From contig NZ_JAVBXX010000016.1 of the NCBI RefSeq assembly GCF_030824335.1, positions 1 to 59,503 of the forward strand: 59,503 nucleotides of DNA. The letters run 5' to 3'. Positions 59,201 through 59,503 of the stretch are shown here, in pieces (position 1 is the first letter of the stretch; every line of letters starts with the position of its first letter). The notes under the pieces are model-generated. The model had not been told where the DNA came from, ran no database searches, and saw only the letters and a program-made list of their open reading frames with translations. The stretch comes from Azonexus sp. GTDB taxonomy: Bacteria; Pseudomonadota; Gammaproteobacteria; Burkholderiales; Rhodocyclaceae. A program made the translations under genes and the position numbers.

Positions 59201-59388
59201 GTCTCGATCAACAAGCTTTGTCAGTGGTTCGAGGTGCCGCGCAGGACCTTTACTATCGGCTGGTCAAGGCAGCGCCAAAGGTACAGGACCGCTTGGTGAC
59301 ACCGACCAAAACGATGATTGAAGAGAATCCCTCGTTCGGTTACCTGATAGTGGCGCATCTGTTAACGATGAACAAAAACACCGTGTGA
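59201..59388 (+). pseudogene. IS3-family transposase (orfB) fragment, frameshifted
   Basis: Bases 59201-59251 encode VSINKLCQWFEVPRRTF; after a one-base deletion near 59249-59251 the next frame gives YYRLVKAAPKVQDRLV...MIEENPSFGY...LLTMNKNTV, the N-terminal helper region of IS3-group integrase-type transposases. The frame stops at 59386-59388, where the family continues with the DDE domain. Start, catalytic domain and inverted repeats are not seen: a decayed fragment of about 63 residues. Confidence 0.8.
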
Positions 59389-59503
59389 GGTGCCCCCGGT
59401 TTTAGTGCCAAGGGCGTTTTAGTAAAAGTCCTTAGGTTGCACCATTAAAGACATTCTTCGGTGACCGGTTGGGCGGAGGTGTTTGCCCTGTGTTCGGCCG
59501 CGA
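59389..59503. other. Window end, nothing recognised
   Basis: The 115 bases after the transposase relic contain no credible gene, hairpin terminator or repeat; the stretch 59099-59200 before the relic holds only a small CCAGGG/CCCTGG hairpin (59107-59120) without a T run. Confidence 0.5.

Overview
The window looks like a stretch of a GC-rich betaproteobacterial chromosome, most likely from the Rhodocyclales (Azonexaceae/Dechloromonas-like). This is judged from protein content and gene order: aspS next to nudB, proS divergent from rppH with a CNP1-like gene and coq7, rplM-rpsI followed by a coiled-coil membrane protein, bactofilin and erpA, argB with a pyrimidine 5'-nucleotidase and slmA, and pilB-pilC-pilD. 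No rRNA or tRNA gene and no CRISPR array was found. Most of the DNA is densely coding housekeeping sequence with many start/stop overlaps, so operons are compact.

Layout. 1-1980 is the 3' part of a very repetitive Ig-like/DUF1566 surface protein, followed by what looks like the 3' end (domains V and VI) of a decayed group II intron. 2359-13289 holds metG, apbC/mrp, dcd, an Orn/Lys/Arg decarboxylase, the thyA-pgi-folA operon and a PilZ-like protein. 13320-19240 holds mogA, yjgA/darP, pmbA and a TRAP transporter whose binding protein resembles TakP. 19342-26789 holds a phosphoglycerate-mutase-like gene, glyA-nrdR-ribD, and an opposing envC-ctp-hypothetical-moeB operon. 26869-29794 runs from an ArsR regulator through rhodanese, glutaredoxin, secB and an SH3 protein to gpsA. 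29828-37702 holds trmL, comF, bioB-bioC, msrQ, an HDOD protein, a CBS protein, cytochrome c4, engB and hemB. 37754-43897 is minus-strand: fmdB, DUF502, aspS, a secreted ribonuclease, a barstar-Nudix fusion, argB, a HAD phosphatase and slmA. 43969-49962 is ypjD, corC and pilBCD. 49992-59098 holds ffh, a lytic transglycosylase, proS, rppH, a CNP1-like gene, coq7, osmC, rplM-rpsI, a coiled-coil membrane protein, bactofilin and erpA. The window ends in a broken IS3-type transposase fragment.

The most unusual signals are four. (1) Downstream of aspS lies an RNase Sa/barnase-type ribonuclease with a signal peptide and intact catalytic residues. It directly abuts a protein in which a barstar (RNase inhibitor) domain is fused to the NudB-type Nudix enzyme: a toxin-immunity pair built into a housekeeping operon. 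(2) A directional 10-mer, GTCGACCGCA/TGCGGTCGAC, occurs 18 times by hand count, in several reading frames and also outside genes. Fewer than one copy would be expected by chance. With comF and pilBCD in the same window, a DNA-uptake-type or chromosome-organising role is worth testing. (3) Between osmC and rplM there is an orphan rho-independent terminator preceded by a CU-rich anti-Shine-Dalgarno tract, a plausible promoter and a palindrome: a candidate small RNA. (4) The group II intron remnant after the surface-protein gene.
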